NCBI RefSeq assembly: GCF_000210295.1
Contig: NC_026744.1
Span: forward strand, 2,046,001 to 2,110,000
Length of the DNA: 64,000 nucleotides
Origin: Trypanosoma brucei gambiense DAL972
Taxonomy: Eukaryota; Euglenozoa; Kinetoplastea; Trypanosomatida; Trypanosomatidae
Direction: 5' to 3'
Shown here: positions 19,122 through 30,700 of the stretch, in pieces
How positions within the stretch are numbered: the stretch's first letter is position 1
How the letters are laid out: every line of letters starts with the position of its first letter
Notes under the pieces: model-generated
What the model was told of the DNA's origin: nothing
The model's input: the letters and a program-made list of their open reading frames with translations, nothing else
Databases searched by the model: none
Made by a program: the position numbers and the translations under genes

Positions 19122-20057
19122 ATGCCCCAATGTGGCACGGAAAAACATATATCTGCACCTCCTTCTTACACCGGTCCATTTGTTGCCGTTGTCGTGGATC
19201 TGGACGGGACGATACTTGACGACAACCACCGTGTAAGTGACGTTACAAAGGCAACTCTTTACGAAGTTGCGTCATGTGGTGTGCACATCATCATTGCCAC
19301 TGGCCGTCCTCGTGAGGGTGTGGCAGCCATAGAGCAAGAGCTCAATAGTTATTTCCGTTGCAACAGCCGTGTGCCTGGGCGTGCCACTTCTTTGGCAGAG
19401 GTTAAGGGATTTCATTTGGTGGCGTCAAATGGCGCGCGGATTTACAACACAACGGGGGAACTCATCTCCGCAGAGAGTATTGATAATAGTGTCGTTCGTG
19501 CTATATATGAGCGCGTTATGGAGTCGAATATCAATGCCAACAGTGAAGACTCTATGCTGGTGTCTGTCCACCAGACGGGCGCGTGGTGGGTAAATAACGT
19601 GCTGCCTGAAGAATGGCTGCGGCGTAAGTATGGAACCCTGCCGGAGGTGCGGCAAAACCTCTCGGATTTTCCAACGGATGGTGTTGGAAAAATATGCCTT
19701 CGATCCTTTAATGAAGGCACGCTTCGCACGTTCCAAAAGGAGCTAGATACGAAGTACGAGCACTACATAACGACCGTCATGACATCTGATCATTGCTTGG
19801 ATATTATGCCGAAAGGAGTTTCGAAGGCATCGGCCTTGAGGATGGTTGGGGAAATTTTGAACTTTGAGCCACATCGGGATGCCATTGCATTTGGTGATAG
19901 TCTCAACGATAGGGACATGTTAGAGAGTGTGGCTAAAGGGTGTATAATGAAAAATGGGAAGAATGAACTGAAAGAGCTGTTGCCTCATGTGGAGGTAGTT
20001 GGTTGCAATGAGGAGGATGGAGTGGCGCATAAGTTACGTGAAGTGTTTCTGAGCTAG
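19122..20057 (+). CDS. HAD-superfamily phosphatase, Cof/IIB type
   Basis: A 311-residue hydrolase of the haloacid dehalogenase superfamily, subclass IIB (Cof-like). Motif I is VVVDLDGTILD with nucleophile Asp26 and acid/base Asp28. Motif II is IIIATGRPR. A cap domain occupies about residues 95-220. The motif III lysine is in GVSKASALR, and motif IV is AFGDSLNDRDML, which binds magnesium. All catalytic residues are intact and the length is normal. Family members dephosphorylate sugar phosphates, PLP or other small phosphoesters; the cap is too variable to name a substrate. No targeting signal is clear. The upstream in-frame start is GTG, so the ATG at 19122 is used. Confidence 0.87.
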   Translation: MPQCGTEKHISAPPSYTGPFVAVVVDLDGTILDDNHRVSDVTKATLYEVASCGVHIIIATGRPREGVAAIEQELNSYFRCNSRVPGRATSLAEVKGFHLVASNGARIYNTTGELISAESIDNSVVRAIYERVMESNINANSEDSMLVSVHQTGAWWVNNVLPEEWLRRKYGTLPEVRQNLSDFPTDGVGKICLRSFNEGTLRTFQKELDTKYEHYITTVMTSDHCLDIMPKGVSKASALRMVGEILNFEPHRDAIAFGDSLNDRDMLESVAKGCIMKNGKNELKELLPHVEVVGCNEEDGVAHKLREVFLS

Positions 20058-22107
20058 GCAGAGGAAAAGGGACGGAAGAAGATTGTTTATGGGTTCACAA
20101 CTGATATGACATTCTTCCGTGTTTTACTCCTTACTTTTTTAGTTGGACATGTTTCTTTTTGTTTTCTCTCCCCCCTCTTTTCCCTTCCTTCGATTCAACA
20201 ACAACACCAACATATATGAAGAGAAGGCTAACATGTGACTTTGGACGGAATTGAAGCTGTTCTTGCTCTTCACATAGTTTTGCAATCGGCTGTTCTTCTT
20301 TCTTTTCTTTTCCACTCCAAATTTTTCTTAGTTTAAATCTGTGTTTTCCCCTCTTTTTTTTTTGCCACGCCTTCATTTGTTTCCCCATCTTAACCGGCAC
20401 TGCATACTGCCGTGACACTACTTTATCTTCCTCTCCCGTCATCCTTCCGTTATTCCTCCCTTTTTGTATACTTGAAGAGGGGGGGGGGGTCGTATGGACT
20501 GAAACTGCGCTCTAGGTTTAATTTATGGCAATTGGGGAATGTTATGGTGGAATATGCAATGATGAAAGAAACCATAACATCAGAAGGGAAAGCGAGGACG
20601 TGAAAGTCGAAGTGGAGACCAAGTTTGTCATGAGTTGAAGCGAACATTTATTTTTGGTTTCACATTACTACATAAACCCACGAAGTGTGTACGTGCATAA
20701 ATAAATGATATATATATATATATATATCCAATGTTTGATATCTTTATTTTTCTTTTTGCTCTCCTTCCTCTATCCGTGTGCGGCGTATTCGTAGGACCAC
20801 GGGAATATGAGGAGGGGAGAAAGGTATGATGATATGAGAGCTTGGGTATCTGCTTCTTTCGGTTGATTTTTTTCTTCTAAATTCCCTTCAGTTTATTTTG
20901 ATTTAACCCCCGCATCCGCACAGAGCCATCTTCTCCGCATTGTATCAGGGGCCGTGGAAACGCCCAGTAAGGGATGCATTGTCTGTAACATGTTTCTTTT
21001 CTTTGAGTAGGAGAGAAGGGGACGGGATGCAAGTTGAAAATAGGCAAATAACAAATTATTTCGACGGAAATTGTAGTGAATTTTTATAGTGTTCCTAGGA
21101 GGGATTTGGTGCAATAAAAAGAACAAGTGTCGGGTAATATTCGACCCTCATATCTGAGAGTATGGTTCGCCTCAACTACAGACCATATGAGGGAGAGGGA
21201 GGTCATGCCGCCTTTGGACGTAATGAAAACAGCACCGAGCAGTTTTTGAAGCATTTTCTTGTTTTTGTTGTTGTTGTCCTTCTATCCACTGCTCGCGGTG
21301 TGAGTTTTACGATTTTGACGTTGCTCACATTTTACGTCTCCTTTCTCCTTCCAACTACCCCACATCAAGTAGTTGTGGTAATTTGTTAGGGTGTTAACAT
21401 ATTTTAGTACATTATCATACCCCATATCGGGAACTACCGGTGGTAAATCCTCAGGTGGAACATAATTTGGGTCTCAAACATTTGAAACGAGCATGATAAG
21501 CGGAAGAGATATATGCTGAACTGGTGTATTCATTAAAAGGGAGATGATGTTCCCTTCTTTAGTGAGACAACTATTGGTGCTTGGAAACATTCAACCGTGG
21601 GTTTGTGCGGCTCCGACTGCGATATGCTCAACATGAGACCGGCGAAGTACGTGCCTACATGTGTAGAAGAGGAACTAAATACGTGTCTTACCGGCCTTAT
21701 TATAATAGCCACATTACCTGCACTTCGATTTCATTCGCTTCTTTCTCTTTGCTGTTCTTAGCATGTTTGCATTCTTCTTTTGCTATATGAGTGCATTCCA
21801 TCTGCCTCAGGGTATCATCGTCGTGTAGAATATTCGCAACCATTCCGCGATGATACTCTTGCCATTCTGTGACGTTGCTATGTCTAAATATACCTTTTAC
21901 ACTTCGGTTCGCCTTGTTTTATTCTCCTGTTCACCTAGTCACCAAATACGCCTCCCTTTTCCCCTTTTCGTTTTGCCCTGATTGGGTTCATGCGGCACTG
22001 CTACATAGACAGTGGAAGTTTGTTTATTCCCGTTGCCTAGCAGTACATTTTCTCTGTACCAAGAGAGAGAGAGAGAGAGAAAGGAAAGAAAAAAAAAACA
22101 ACAACAG
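20058..22107 (+). other. Long intergenic region (2.05 kb) before FAD-G3PDH
   Basis: No convincing gene. Contains T/C tracts (about 20120-20180 and 20340-20365), a G-run at 20479-20489 and (TA)n at 20708-20727. A 75-codon frame at 21162 (one hydrophobic segment) lacks a pyrimidine tract before it. The acceptor for G3PDH is most likely AG 22039-22040 or the AGs up to 22063, followed by a (GA)n stretch at about 22061-22082. Confidence 0.5.
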
Positions 22108-23919
22108 ATGTCTCGTATTCCTAAGAAGATTCTCTGCGCGTCAGCAGGTGCCTTTGTGGGTTGCATAGGCTTCAGCTACACAAACCCAAAGTGGACGCAA
22201 CGACGTTTCAACCCAAAGAATGTGCCACCTCTTCTCTACCAGCAAACGCCCTCCCGTGAGGACTGCTTGAAGCGGATGGAAGCCTTCAACTCACCTGAAA
22301 ATCCGATGGATGTAATTATTGTTGGTGGTGGCTCCGTTGGTGCGGGTGTGGCATTGGATGCCACCACACGCGGCATGACCGTTGGACTTTTTGAAATGAA
22401 CGACTACGCCAGCGGAACAAGCAGCCGGAGCACCAAGCTCATTCACGGTGGTATCCGTTACCTTGAAAAAGCTGTGTTCAAGCTTGACATGCAACAGCTG
22501 ATGTTGGTGGCAGAGGCACTAAGGGAACGAATCATCATGTCTCATCAGGCGCCTCACCTCTGCCGCAGCATTCCTACTATGATTCCTTGCTACAATCCAA
22601 TTGACATCGCCAAGTTTTGGTGTGGCGTGAAACTTTATGACATAATTGCCATGTGGGAACGTGGTACCCTGGAGTATGCTGGGTACCTCACCCCGTACGC
22701 CGCCTTGAAGAAGTTCCCGTACCTTAAGAATGGAACCAATAATGGGAAAATACTCCTCGGTGCTGTAGAGTACTATGATGGTCAAATGAATGATGCCCGT
22801 CTCTGCCTCTCGGCTGCTCTCACAGCAGCCAGCTATGGCGCCGCAACGGTAAACTACGCCAAGGTGGAAAAAATGGAGGTTGTGCAAAACAAAATGGGTG
22901 AACAAGTGGTGAAGGCAACCGTCCAAGATAGGATAAATTCCAACACGCTAACTGTGTATGGTAAATCTGTGGTTAACGCCGGTGGACCCTTCACTGCTCG
23001 AATTCAGAAGTTGATCACCGACAAGACATCCGTCCGCATGGCACCAAGTTCCGGTACCCATATCATTATTGACAGGAAGTACTGCCCCAGGGATAGTGCA
23101 ATGGTGATCCCTTCTAACGATGGGCGTGTTGTATTCTCGGCTGAGTGGCTCGGCGGTTGCTTAGTGGGAACCACTGATAAGGGTTGTGAAGTCACTGAGG
23201 ACATCCGGCCAACGAAGAGCGACATTAAATTTCTTCTTAACAATGTGGAACCTTACGTGGGTAAAGTGTCGGAGAAAGATGTCCTTTCTGCGTGGTGTGG
23301 GATTCGCCCGCTCGCGCTCCCGGAGAATGCGGAAGGCAGTGACACACAAAACATCGTCCGTGAGCACATGGTGGTGGTCGACAAGGACAACCTCATGGTG
23401 AGTGTTGTGGGCGGTAAATGGACGACATACCGCAAGATTGCTCAAGACACGGTGGATGCCCTTTACTCTTCACTCCTCAAAGGCCGCGTGGAATGCAAAC
23501 CGTGTATTACGGAGGAGTTGCAGGTTATCGGTGCGCACGAGCTAGAAACAGTCCCGGAGGAGCCAAAGATTTCCATCTCAAACAAGGTTCACAAATTCTG
23601 GCGCCGCCAATACGGTGACCGTTATCATGTTTTGGCGGATATGGTGAGGGAGGATCCGTCTCTCCTTAAGCCACTGCACCCGGAGGAGCCTGTTTTGGCT
23701 GCTGATGTTGTGTATTCCGCGCAGCGTGAGCATTGTGAGCGCGTCGTGGACTTCATTTCCCGCCGTACGAGGTTGTCATTCCTCAACGTGGAACACGCAA
23801 AAGCAATTATTCCAGAGGTTGCGCAAATCATGGCCACGACAAAGAACTGGAGCCGTGCGAGAAAGAGCGAGGAAGTGGCACACGCGCTTGCTGCGCTTGA
23901 ATCATTTCACGGCCAGTAA
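22108..23919 (+). CDS. FAD-dependent glycerol-3-phosphate dehydrogenase, mitochondrial
   Basis: A 603-residue enzyme that oxidises glycerol-3-phosphate to dihydroxyacetone phosphate at the mitochondrial inner membrane and passes electrons to ubiquinol. In bloodstream T. brucei this couples to the alternative oxidase and re-oxidises glycosomal NADH by a shuttle. The N-terminus (MSRIPKKILCASAG) looks like a targeting/anchor segment. The FAD Rossmann motif is VGGGSVGAGVALDA (about residue 70), followed by SRSTKLIHGGIRYLE, the GlpD-family signature. WCGIRPLA and VVGGKWTTYRKIA close the FAD domain, and a C-terminal helical domain follows to full length. No EF-hand is seen, unlike the animal enzyme. 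Start: first ATG after the acceptors at 22040-22063; an extension upstream is GA-repeat DNA. Confidence 0.95.
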   Translation: MSRIPKKILCASAGAFVGCIGFSYTNPKWTQRRFNPKNVPPLLYQQTPSREDCLKRMEAFNSPENPMDVIIVGGGSVGAGVALDATTRGMTVGLFEMNDYASGTSSRSTKLIHGGIRYLEKAVFKLDMQQLMLVAEALRERIIMSHQAPHLCRSIPTMIPCYNPIDIAKFWCGVKLYDIIAMWERGTLEYAGYLTPYAALKKFPYLKNGTNNGKILLGAVEYYDGQMNDARLCLSAALTAASYGAATVNYAKVEKMEVVQNKMGEQVVKATVQDRINSNTLTVYGKSVVNAGGPFTARIQKLITDKTSVRMAPSSGTHIIIDRKYCPRDSAMVIPSNDGRVVFSAEWLGGCLVGTTDKGCEVTEDIRPTKSDIKFLLNNVEPYVGKVSEKDVLSAWCGIRPLALPENAEGSDTQNIVREHMVVVDKDNLMVSVVGGKWTTYRKIAQDTVDALYSSLLKGRVECKPCITEELQVIGAHELETVPEEPKISISNKVHKFWRRQYGDRYHVLADMVREDPSLLKPLHPEEPVLAADVVYSAQREHCERVVDFISRRTRLSFLNVEHAKAIIPEVAQIMATTKNWSRARKSEEVAHALAALESFHGQ

Positions 23920-23969
23920 AAGCCATGTAGGGGAAAGAGAAAAAAGGGAAAATTACCTTTCGGCATGAT

Positions 23970-24042
23970 TGTGTGTGTGTGTGTGTGTATGGAGGAGGTG
24001 CGGGGGGCGATTTTGTGTGCGTGTGTGTGTGTGGGGGGGGGG
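23970..24042. repeat. (GT)n arrays ending in a G-run
   Basis: Two GT arrays (23970-23988 and 24015-24032) separated by a G-rich spacer and followed by a run of 10-11 G. It lies just after the FAD-G3PDH stop codon, so it is probably in that mRNA's 3' UTR. Confidence 0.85.
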
Positions 24043-24426
24043 TGATGGTGGAATAATGAATAAATTGGTTAATTGTAAGAGGGGTTATCATACACTATCA
24101 TCTTCACTCTTTGTTTTTCGTTTGGTTGTTTCACTAACTCAATGGTGGAATGAGAAGGAAAAAAGGGGGGCCAGGCACGATAAAACTAAGACTCAAAAAA
24201 GGTTAAGCAAAATAAAATGTGTTTGGTTAAGGAGAAGAATGAGAAGAAGTGAATATTATTTTCAAATGAAGGGGGAAAAATAGAGAATTGGATGTGGGAA
24301 GGAAAGGAAAGGAAAGTATGCAGTGATGCTGGGGATGCTTTCCCACTCCCAGTGTACAGAAAAGGACCACTTCGTTGCATTCCATTCATGACCGCGAGAC
24401 AGAGAGATACTAAAAGAAACTAATGT

Positions 24427-24604
24427 AAATAAATATAAATAAATAAATAAATAAATAAATATATATATATATATATATGTACGTGGTCGTTACGCTAGTG
24501 GGGGTATAATCAAACACGTACGTTTATATGCAACATATACATATGTATATATATTTATTTGTATACCAGTATGTGTGTATGTGTGTGTGTGTGTGTGTGT
24601 GTGT
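24427..24604. repeat. Compound microsatellite (AAAT)n-(AT)n ... (GT)n
   Basis: An (AAAT)n block of about eight units runs into about ten AT dinucleotides by 24479. After about 90 bp of mixed AT-rich DNA comes a (GT)n array at 24571-24604 interrupted once by TAT. Length polymorphism between strains is expected. Confidence 0.9.
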
Positions 24605-25876
24605 TTAGGGTGCCTCTTTTCATATTGATTCATGTTTGTCAACGACTGTTTGTTGCAGGGCCTTTCTCAGCTGGATTTAGTGGCAGCGGTGACTACGAGT
24701 ACGCGCAAACAGAATGTTTTCTCCATGTGTTCAAGTCTTATATGCAACCTAAGTTGTGTGGCACTTTTTCTCTTTTGCTGTTCAACAAGAATGTGATGGG
24801 GAAGCATGCGTGAGGGAAGCAAACGGCCCCAGATCCCGTCGCGTGTTTGCCTCAACCGCATCAACTTCCCTTTTTTTGCTTTTATCCTTTTTCTTTTTCT
24901 TTTTGTTTTTTTACCCCTTTACCCCTTCCTTTCCTCTATTTCGCCCTCCCACTTTCCACCCCTCATGAAAGGGAGCGCAACGCTTAAGTCGAGGGTTAAA
25001 ATGTTAAGAGGTGGGAGAAATATGTACGAGGTTGTACAGGCAGTAAGTGACTGGCCCTGTGGCTTTCATTTTTAATTTTTTTTGTTTTCCTTGTATTCCT
25101 GAAATTACTTTTTTTTCTTTCAGTGCCTGTGCAAATGTGAAGCCCCTGGAACCCATGTTTCCCTTCTTTCTTTTTTTCTTTTTTTAAAAGAGGAGAAATG
25201 AGGAAACAAAGGATAACTAAATACAGAATAAATGAATGGATGACACTTAAAAATGGGATCAATGATTAATGTCAATTTTTTTTAAAAAGATGAAACCCCT
25301 CGTAAAAACAACGCCGACAAACCAGGTATATATATATATACGTAATTACGTGTATTTATTTACATACACGCAAAAGGAAAAGACCAAAATAAAGGGATCA
25401 ATACGCAGTGTTTGTTTAACAATTTGGCGTGATGTTAGATAGTGAGGGAAACTGAGGGGGGGGGTACGAATATATATATATATAATCTTAATTAATAAAG
25501 CATAATTTTAGGCGATGAACTTAAGTGTACATGCTTTCATTTATATTCATATCCATTTCTTCCTTTTGCACATCCACTTCTGCCACAAAACTTTGAACAT
25601 GCACAGGAGAGGGACAGGGGGAAACACCACAATGGGACCCAACATATATATATATATATATGTATAAAGTATTACTGCTCTTTTCCATCACTGCGTTACG
25701 CTTTACCTTTCCCCCTTCTTCTTGAATTTACTGTTTTCACCCATTCCTTGCAACGCTCAATACAGGTTTAACTTATACACATTTGGAATAAGGCTGGCTT
25801 CCTTTACTCTATTCCAATTGAGGTCAATTCTTCCAAAGTTAGTAACTTCCCTCGGCTCTGCTGTCTAAGTGAGCAG

Positions 25877-26764
25877 ATGGCCACAGCTAAAGAACTTGGG
25901 CCAGGCGGGCTGCGAGAGGATGGGAGACCGATCTTCATAGCCACGGACCACACCAAATTTACTCCCTCTACAAAGCAAGAACTTACCGATCAGCAGAAGC
26001 TTGCCTGGAAGTCCTTCCAGCTTTGGCGTACGACACTTGGGATAGAACGGCGTGACAATGTGTATAAGACGCTCACAAATTCGGATTACACCAACTTCCG
26101 CCTTGGTACCCACATTTTAGGCACACCGTACCCTGTCATAGAAACTGTCCCGGGTTTCTTTGACGTGTTTAAGGCCGTGCGCTGGTATGAGCACGCCATT
26201 TCCCTAGCTGTTGCTTTGGGGTACGGTTATTGGATTCGGTCTAAGGCATCGACGCGGTATTCCCGTATGATGCCCATGTCACGGACGTCCATCACCATGC
26301 TCACTTTCATTTCAACTGATTTGTGCTTCTGCTATAGAAGCATGTACAGGCTAACTGGCTACCTGCCAAATGAGTATGAATGTTTCAAATACGGGGTTCT
26401 GGAGGATAAAGATAAACTTCAGCGAAAGAAAGAACTGTGGGAGAAGTACGCGAATCACAAGAGGGAATGGTGCCGTCGTTACGATTACCATGTCTATGGT
26501 ATCCGACCCGGTGAGACCTTTTCTTTTTTCTCTGCGTGCATGATTCCCTCGTGGGAGCCCCGTTATAATACACGCACGGACTATCCACCGAGAAAGAATC
26601 CGTACTTCCTCACATCCACGCCGCTACGTGACACATTTCTTGAGTCCCCCTTTACATATGAAATACCAAAGGATGAAACAGTGCCGCTGGTGCGGGAGCG
26701 GCCTGAACTCAAGTATTTGTACCGTGGGCCTGGGCGCACCACACCGCCGAGTGATGAGAAGTAG
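25877..26764 (+). CDS. Conserved membrane protein of unknown function
   Basis: A 295-residue protein I do not recognise. It has a hydrophilic N-terminal third, a hydrophobic stretch around residues 96-122 (HAISLAVALGYGYW) and a second around 139-158 (SITMLTFISTDLCFCY). A highly charged segment (about 175-205, rich in Lys, Glu, Arg) and a Pro/Arg/Tyr-rich tail follow. This shape, one or two membrane helices with charged flanks and no enzyme motif, resembles accessory subunits of mitochondrial inner-membrane complexes in trypanosomes, but that is only an impression. No clear signal peptide. The ATG immediately follows an AG (25875-25876), with alternative acceptors further upstream. Confidence 0.75.
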   Translation: MATAKELGPGGLREDGRPIFIATDHTKFTPSTKQELTDQQKLAWKSFQLWRTTLGIERRDNVYKTLTNSDYTNFRLGTHILGTPYPVIETVPGFFDVFKAVRWYEHAISLAVALGYGYWIRSKASTRYSRMMPMSRTSITMLTFISTDLCFCYRSMYRLTGYLPNEYECFKYGVLEDKDKLQRKKELWEKYANHKREWCRRYDYHVYGIRPGETFSFFSACMIPSWEPRYNTRTDYPPRKNPYFLTSTPLRDTFLESPFTYEIPKDETVPLVRERPELKYLYRGPGRTTPPSDEK

Positions 26765-27798
26765 CAACAGAGATGCATCGATGCCATTCGACTTGGGTGG
26801 TATTTGCGTTTGGCCCGAGGACCTCTTAGTGCTTACCGAGTTGACTTTTTTTTTTTGTCTTGCGTAGGTTGGTTAAAATGATGCGGTGAACAACAGCGGA
26901 GGGGGACGCGGAGAAGGAAGGTTGTGCAGCCCGTCTTACACTTACGGCGAATGCCACATGCGTACGACTGCACAAATGGCAATAATATAGTAGTGAAGTA
27001 GGTAGCGAAGAAGGAAGTAGTAGTAATGATATTCTTCAAAGTGGTAGTTGTAGCAGTAGATGATATAGCAGTGCTAAAAGTGACAACCAACATCATGTTT
27101 GTATGTGTGTCTGCGGTTGTTATTTCTCACAATTCTCTGCGCGTGTATGGGTTTTGTGGGAGTCTATCTCTTGAGGGCGTTGCGACCTTCCTTATGTTAA
27201 GAAGCTGCTTGCCCACGGTTATGGTACCTGCATCAAGAATAGTTGAGGAAGACTGTAGGGTTGATGGGGAAACTGAAGTTCATTTGACAAAAAGTCGAAA
27301 GGGGGAAAAAGAAGTGTCTTCAAATGTTTGTTATTTTTTCCCTCCCTCCTTGTGAAGTATTTTTTATTTTTTTCGGTTCCTAGTATTTGACCGCGTTGTG
27401 AGACTTTATCGTTTGAGCTGTGTTGCATACTTTCCCTCCTTTCCTGCAGTCAGGTGGTCGATCATTGGTGAACTTTGGCGTGAGTATGGGATACATATCG
27501 TATTGTAGCTATGAAATACGGCGAGTTGCCCAATCACCTCTTATCCAACCGTTCTCTTCGTCCCCCCTTTTTTTATCTGATCCCCATCACTCTTCATTCT
27601 TGAGTCTATGTTTTCCTCTTTTCTTTCCGTAATCTTATGTATATATATATTAAATAATATTTTGGTGGTTTCTCATTTTCCCAGTGGCACCGTTGGCTCA
27701 TAGCTCTGTTTTGCCGCCTCAAGGTGAAGGAGGAAGAAACAGAAATTACTTGCTTTCAAATTTCGCTACATGCGGTATCGCTTGCTCGTAGCGCGCTA
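26765..27798 (+). other. Intergenic region with TAG/GTA-rich stretch and splice acceptor
   Basis: About 1.0 kb. A degenerate TAG/GTA-triplet-rich segment lies at about 26985-27086. Pyrimidine tracts lie near 27560-27630 and 27670-27682, with the acceptor AG at 27683-27684, giving a 5' UTR of about 114 nt. No gene recognised. Confidence 0.5.
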
Positions 27799-30700
27799 AT
27801 GGAAGACTCTAACGAAGTTGCGTTACGGGGTTTGAGGACAGCGCCTGGAACGCGGCGTGCGAGTCCGCAAGGGGACACTAAGCTCAATCTAGTGCCGGAG
27901 CCACCACTACCACGCACTGGTGCTTCGATGCTTACGATGCCAGTGGTGAAGTTGCTCCACTGCGCGGTCCGTGACGTCGTTGAGCAGCAAGCGCCTTCCC
28001 TCAAATGTAGTTTATATGACGATGAGGAGGTCACGAACGAAGTGGTCAACCATTTGTTGCATGACACCACTGTGGACGGCGTCACGACCCTTGATGTGCT
28101 GACGGCGAAGTGGCGGCAGGTTCTCTCAGAATCTCTGAATGCCAATGGCACTGTTTCGGACGCGGAGCGCGCCACGCTTCCAGTTACCCCAGGGCCTAGT
28201 GAGGCAGAGTGCAATGAGATTCTGGAGCCGGTCACCGACGCCGGTGTGATTTTGAGTCAAAGCCCAGCAAGTGTTAACGTGCTTCGCCTTGACTGTGATA
28301 GTGAACTCTCACTGGATGGTCTGCATACAGAAGATAGTCAGAACACCCATGCTGACGCCCATGAGTTTATTGATGCTTGTTTAAATGGATGGTTAAAGGA
28401 CGGTCACCTAGTTCCTGGCGAGAAAAGGAATGCATTCGTGAGTGCGCTTCGCGTTGTGTCAGACGCGGATAGCGATGTGGTTGTGTCAGACAGTCATTGG
28501 GATTTCTGGAGGGGCTCCCTGCTGGCCTGTTTGGAGCAACCAACAATTGCTTGGGAAGCAGCAGACCTGATTGTAGCGTTTCTGTGCAGTCGCTGTTCAT
28601 CGACGCAGAAGCTTCTTTTGGTAGAAAGTGTCACGAGGATGCTTCGACAGTACAGCCAACAAAACGAAAGTGGAAGATCACCAGAGGTCTTGTTGCACCT
28701 ACTCCACAAGCTTGTGCTTCGCCTGGCGGGAGACATAGATTTGCTATTGGATGATGAATTGGGAGGTCTGTTTCATCACGTTATCGAATCTGTGATTGAA
28801 CACATCACTTACTTTGGGGCTGTTGATCCACAAGGGCAGTGGCTGAAAGAGCTTCTGGTGCGTCCAGCACTTACCCGTCATGTTATTCGGCTGCCAGAGA
28901 CTCAGCATGCCCTGGTGAGTAAGCTACTAGATGCCTTTCCCACGACTCATGCGGTGGGACTGACGCTGGTGATGTTGCCTTTGTGGGTGCAAAAACACAA
29001 TACTACGGGTATATTTGCCTCGTTGCTTTCGTGTGTGGTTAACGGGGTTATGACTGGGACTGTTCGGCGTGACATGGTTGGAGATGCGTTAGTTTGTATT
29101 AGGCGTTGTGTTCGCGGCTTGCATTATTCCAGGCGCTATGAATATGTTAACCAGATTTGCAACATCCTTGCTAGCAGCGGTAGTGACACAAGAGTGGAGG
29201 ACAAAAACTGTGGCAATGACCGGAGGTTGTGGCGGTTAGGTTTGCCGCTTCTCCTCGTTTTCTCAGTGCCATCCGGTCATGATTGTGACAAGGGCTACCG
29301 TCTTTTGCCAGGTCAACTGAGGCAACTGGAGAAATGCCTGCTTAGACGCACTGAGCTGTGGTCAGAGGAGTCTCCGGAAAATCGCGAAATTATTAGCTCT
29401 TTTTGGTGTGAAATGCTCCACTGGTACGCAGTGCAGCTGCGCAAGGTAGTGAAGCGTGTTGTAAAGACCGTGGGCAGCGGGGTTAGCCGATCAGCTGTAC
29501 CATGGGATGAGAGACACCTGGTTTCCATCAGCACCGTTACTCCTGCTTGGCGTGAACTTGAGAATATTCTCACGAACAGGGGACGCCATCAACCTCCTGA
29601 CTACACAGCGGTCCTTCAGTGCATGTGTTCTCACAGCGTGCTTGCCACGTCTCCCCAGTATTTTCTTCAGCAGAACGTTCAGGTCCCGCAGCGAGATCGA
29701 TATGCTTTGTTAAATACGAAGCATGAAATTTGGTGGTTACTCATGCGGTGGTGCAGCAGCGCTCCGCTGCGTCACGAGCTGTTTCTTGCGACCGGGAGGG
29801 TGCTTAAACTGCTCACTAATAGCGAAAGCACTATAAATGAAACCCTCCTCATAGTCCCAGTGGAGGAGTTGGAGGGGGAGGTGCAGGTTCTGCACACGAT
29901 TCCGACGGAGGAAATGGAGAAGCGGCGAAGGATAGCGCTTTTTCAATCAATACGCCTATGGATAGCTGCGTTGACGCCCCCAGTTGATACTACACCCTTA
30001 ACCCGTTGGGATGTGGCTGGTGCATTCCTCCAGCAAATCAAGCGGCACTGGATAGACCGCGAGCAAGGCGACACGTCAGCGCGTCTATCGTTTGGTGATG
30101 ACTCTTTGCTTTTACTGCTCTGCGTATATACCATAGGTACATTGACAGGTGCCGTTCTCAACGGCAGTGGAGCTCATCCGCCGGACCTTGACAACGCGCT
30201 ACGTCGAATATTGTTGGATCGTCGGGGCTTCGACCCCGTTCAGCAGCTTCTGTTGTATTTGACCACATGTGCTGACTGCAGTGGTCTCACTGATATATTA
30301 GCCTATAGATTCGATGCGGTGAGCGAACCCCTTTGGCGAGTGGAGGAATACCGCAACGCCAAGCCAACAGTTAGTTGTTCACCACTTCCCGTGGGACAAA
30401 AAGAGTTGCACCTCTTCAAAAAACATGTTGGAGAGTCATTAGACCAAAGCTACTGTGCCTCTGATGGGTATTACTCATCGGGGATGGAACAGGTTTTGAT
30501 GTTAATCCTTCAGCTGCATGAGGGAAATATAGCTTCAGCAGCAGCCTCTTTGGGATCGTTTCCCCTATCAACGTGGGAAGCATACGGAGGTGTTAAGGAA
30601 CTTTCAGCTAGAATTGTCGAATCCATACGTGAAACTCACCCACACATGGAGGGCCTCCTCCGTCTTCATGGTGTCGATTTGTACTACCTTTCGCTTCTCT

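Larger units (their letters stand above)
23920..25876 (+). other. Long microsatellite-rich intergenic region (1.96 kb)
   Basis: No gene recognised. The stretch is unusually dense in simple repeats: (GT)n at 23970-23988 and 24015-24032 with a G-run to 24042, (AAAT)n then (AT)n at 24427-24479, (GT)n at 24571-24604, and (TA)n at 25327-25340, 25470-25484 and 25644-25661. T-rich tracts occur at 24868-24912 and 25075-25125. Acceptor candidates for the next gene are the AGs at 25821-25822, 25868-25869 and 25875-25876. Confidence 0.55.

Noticed and set aside
21162..21389. 75-codon frame with one hydrophobic segment
   Set aside because: An AG lies just before the ATG but there is no pyrimidine tract, and the composition looks like UTR.
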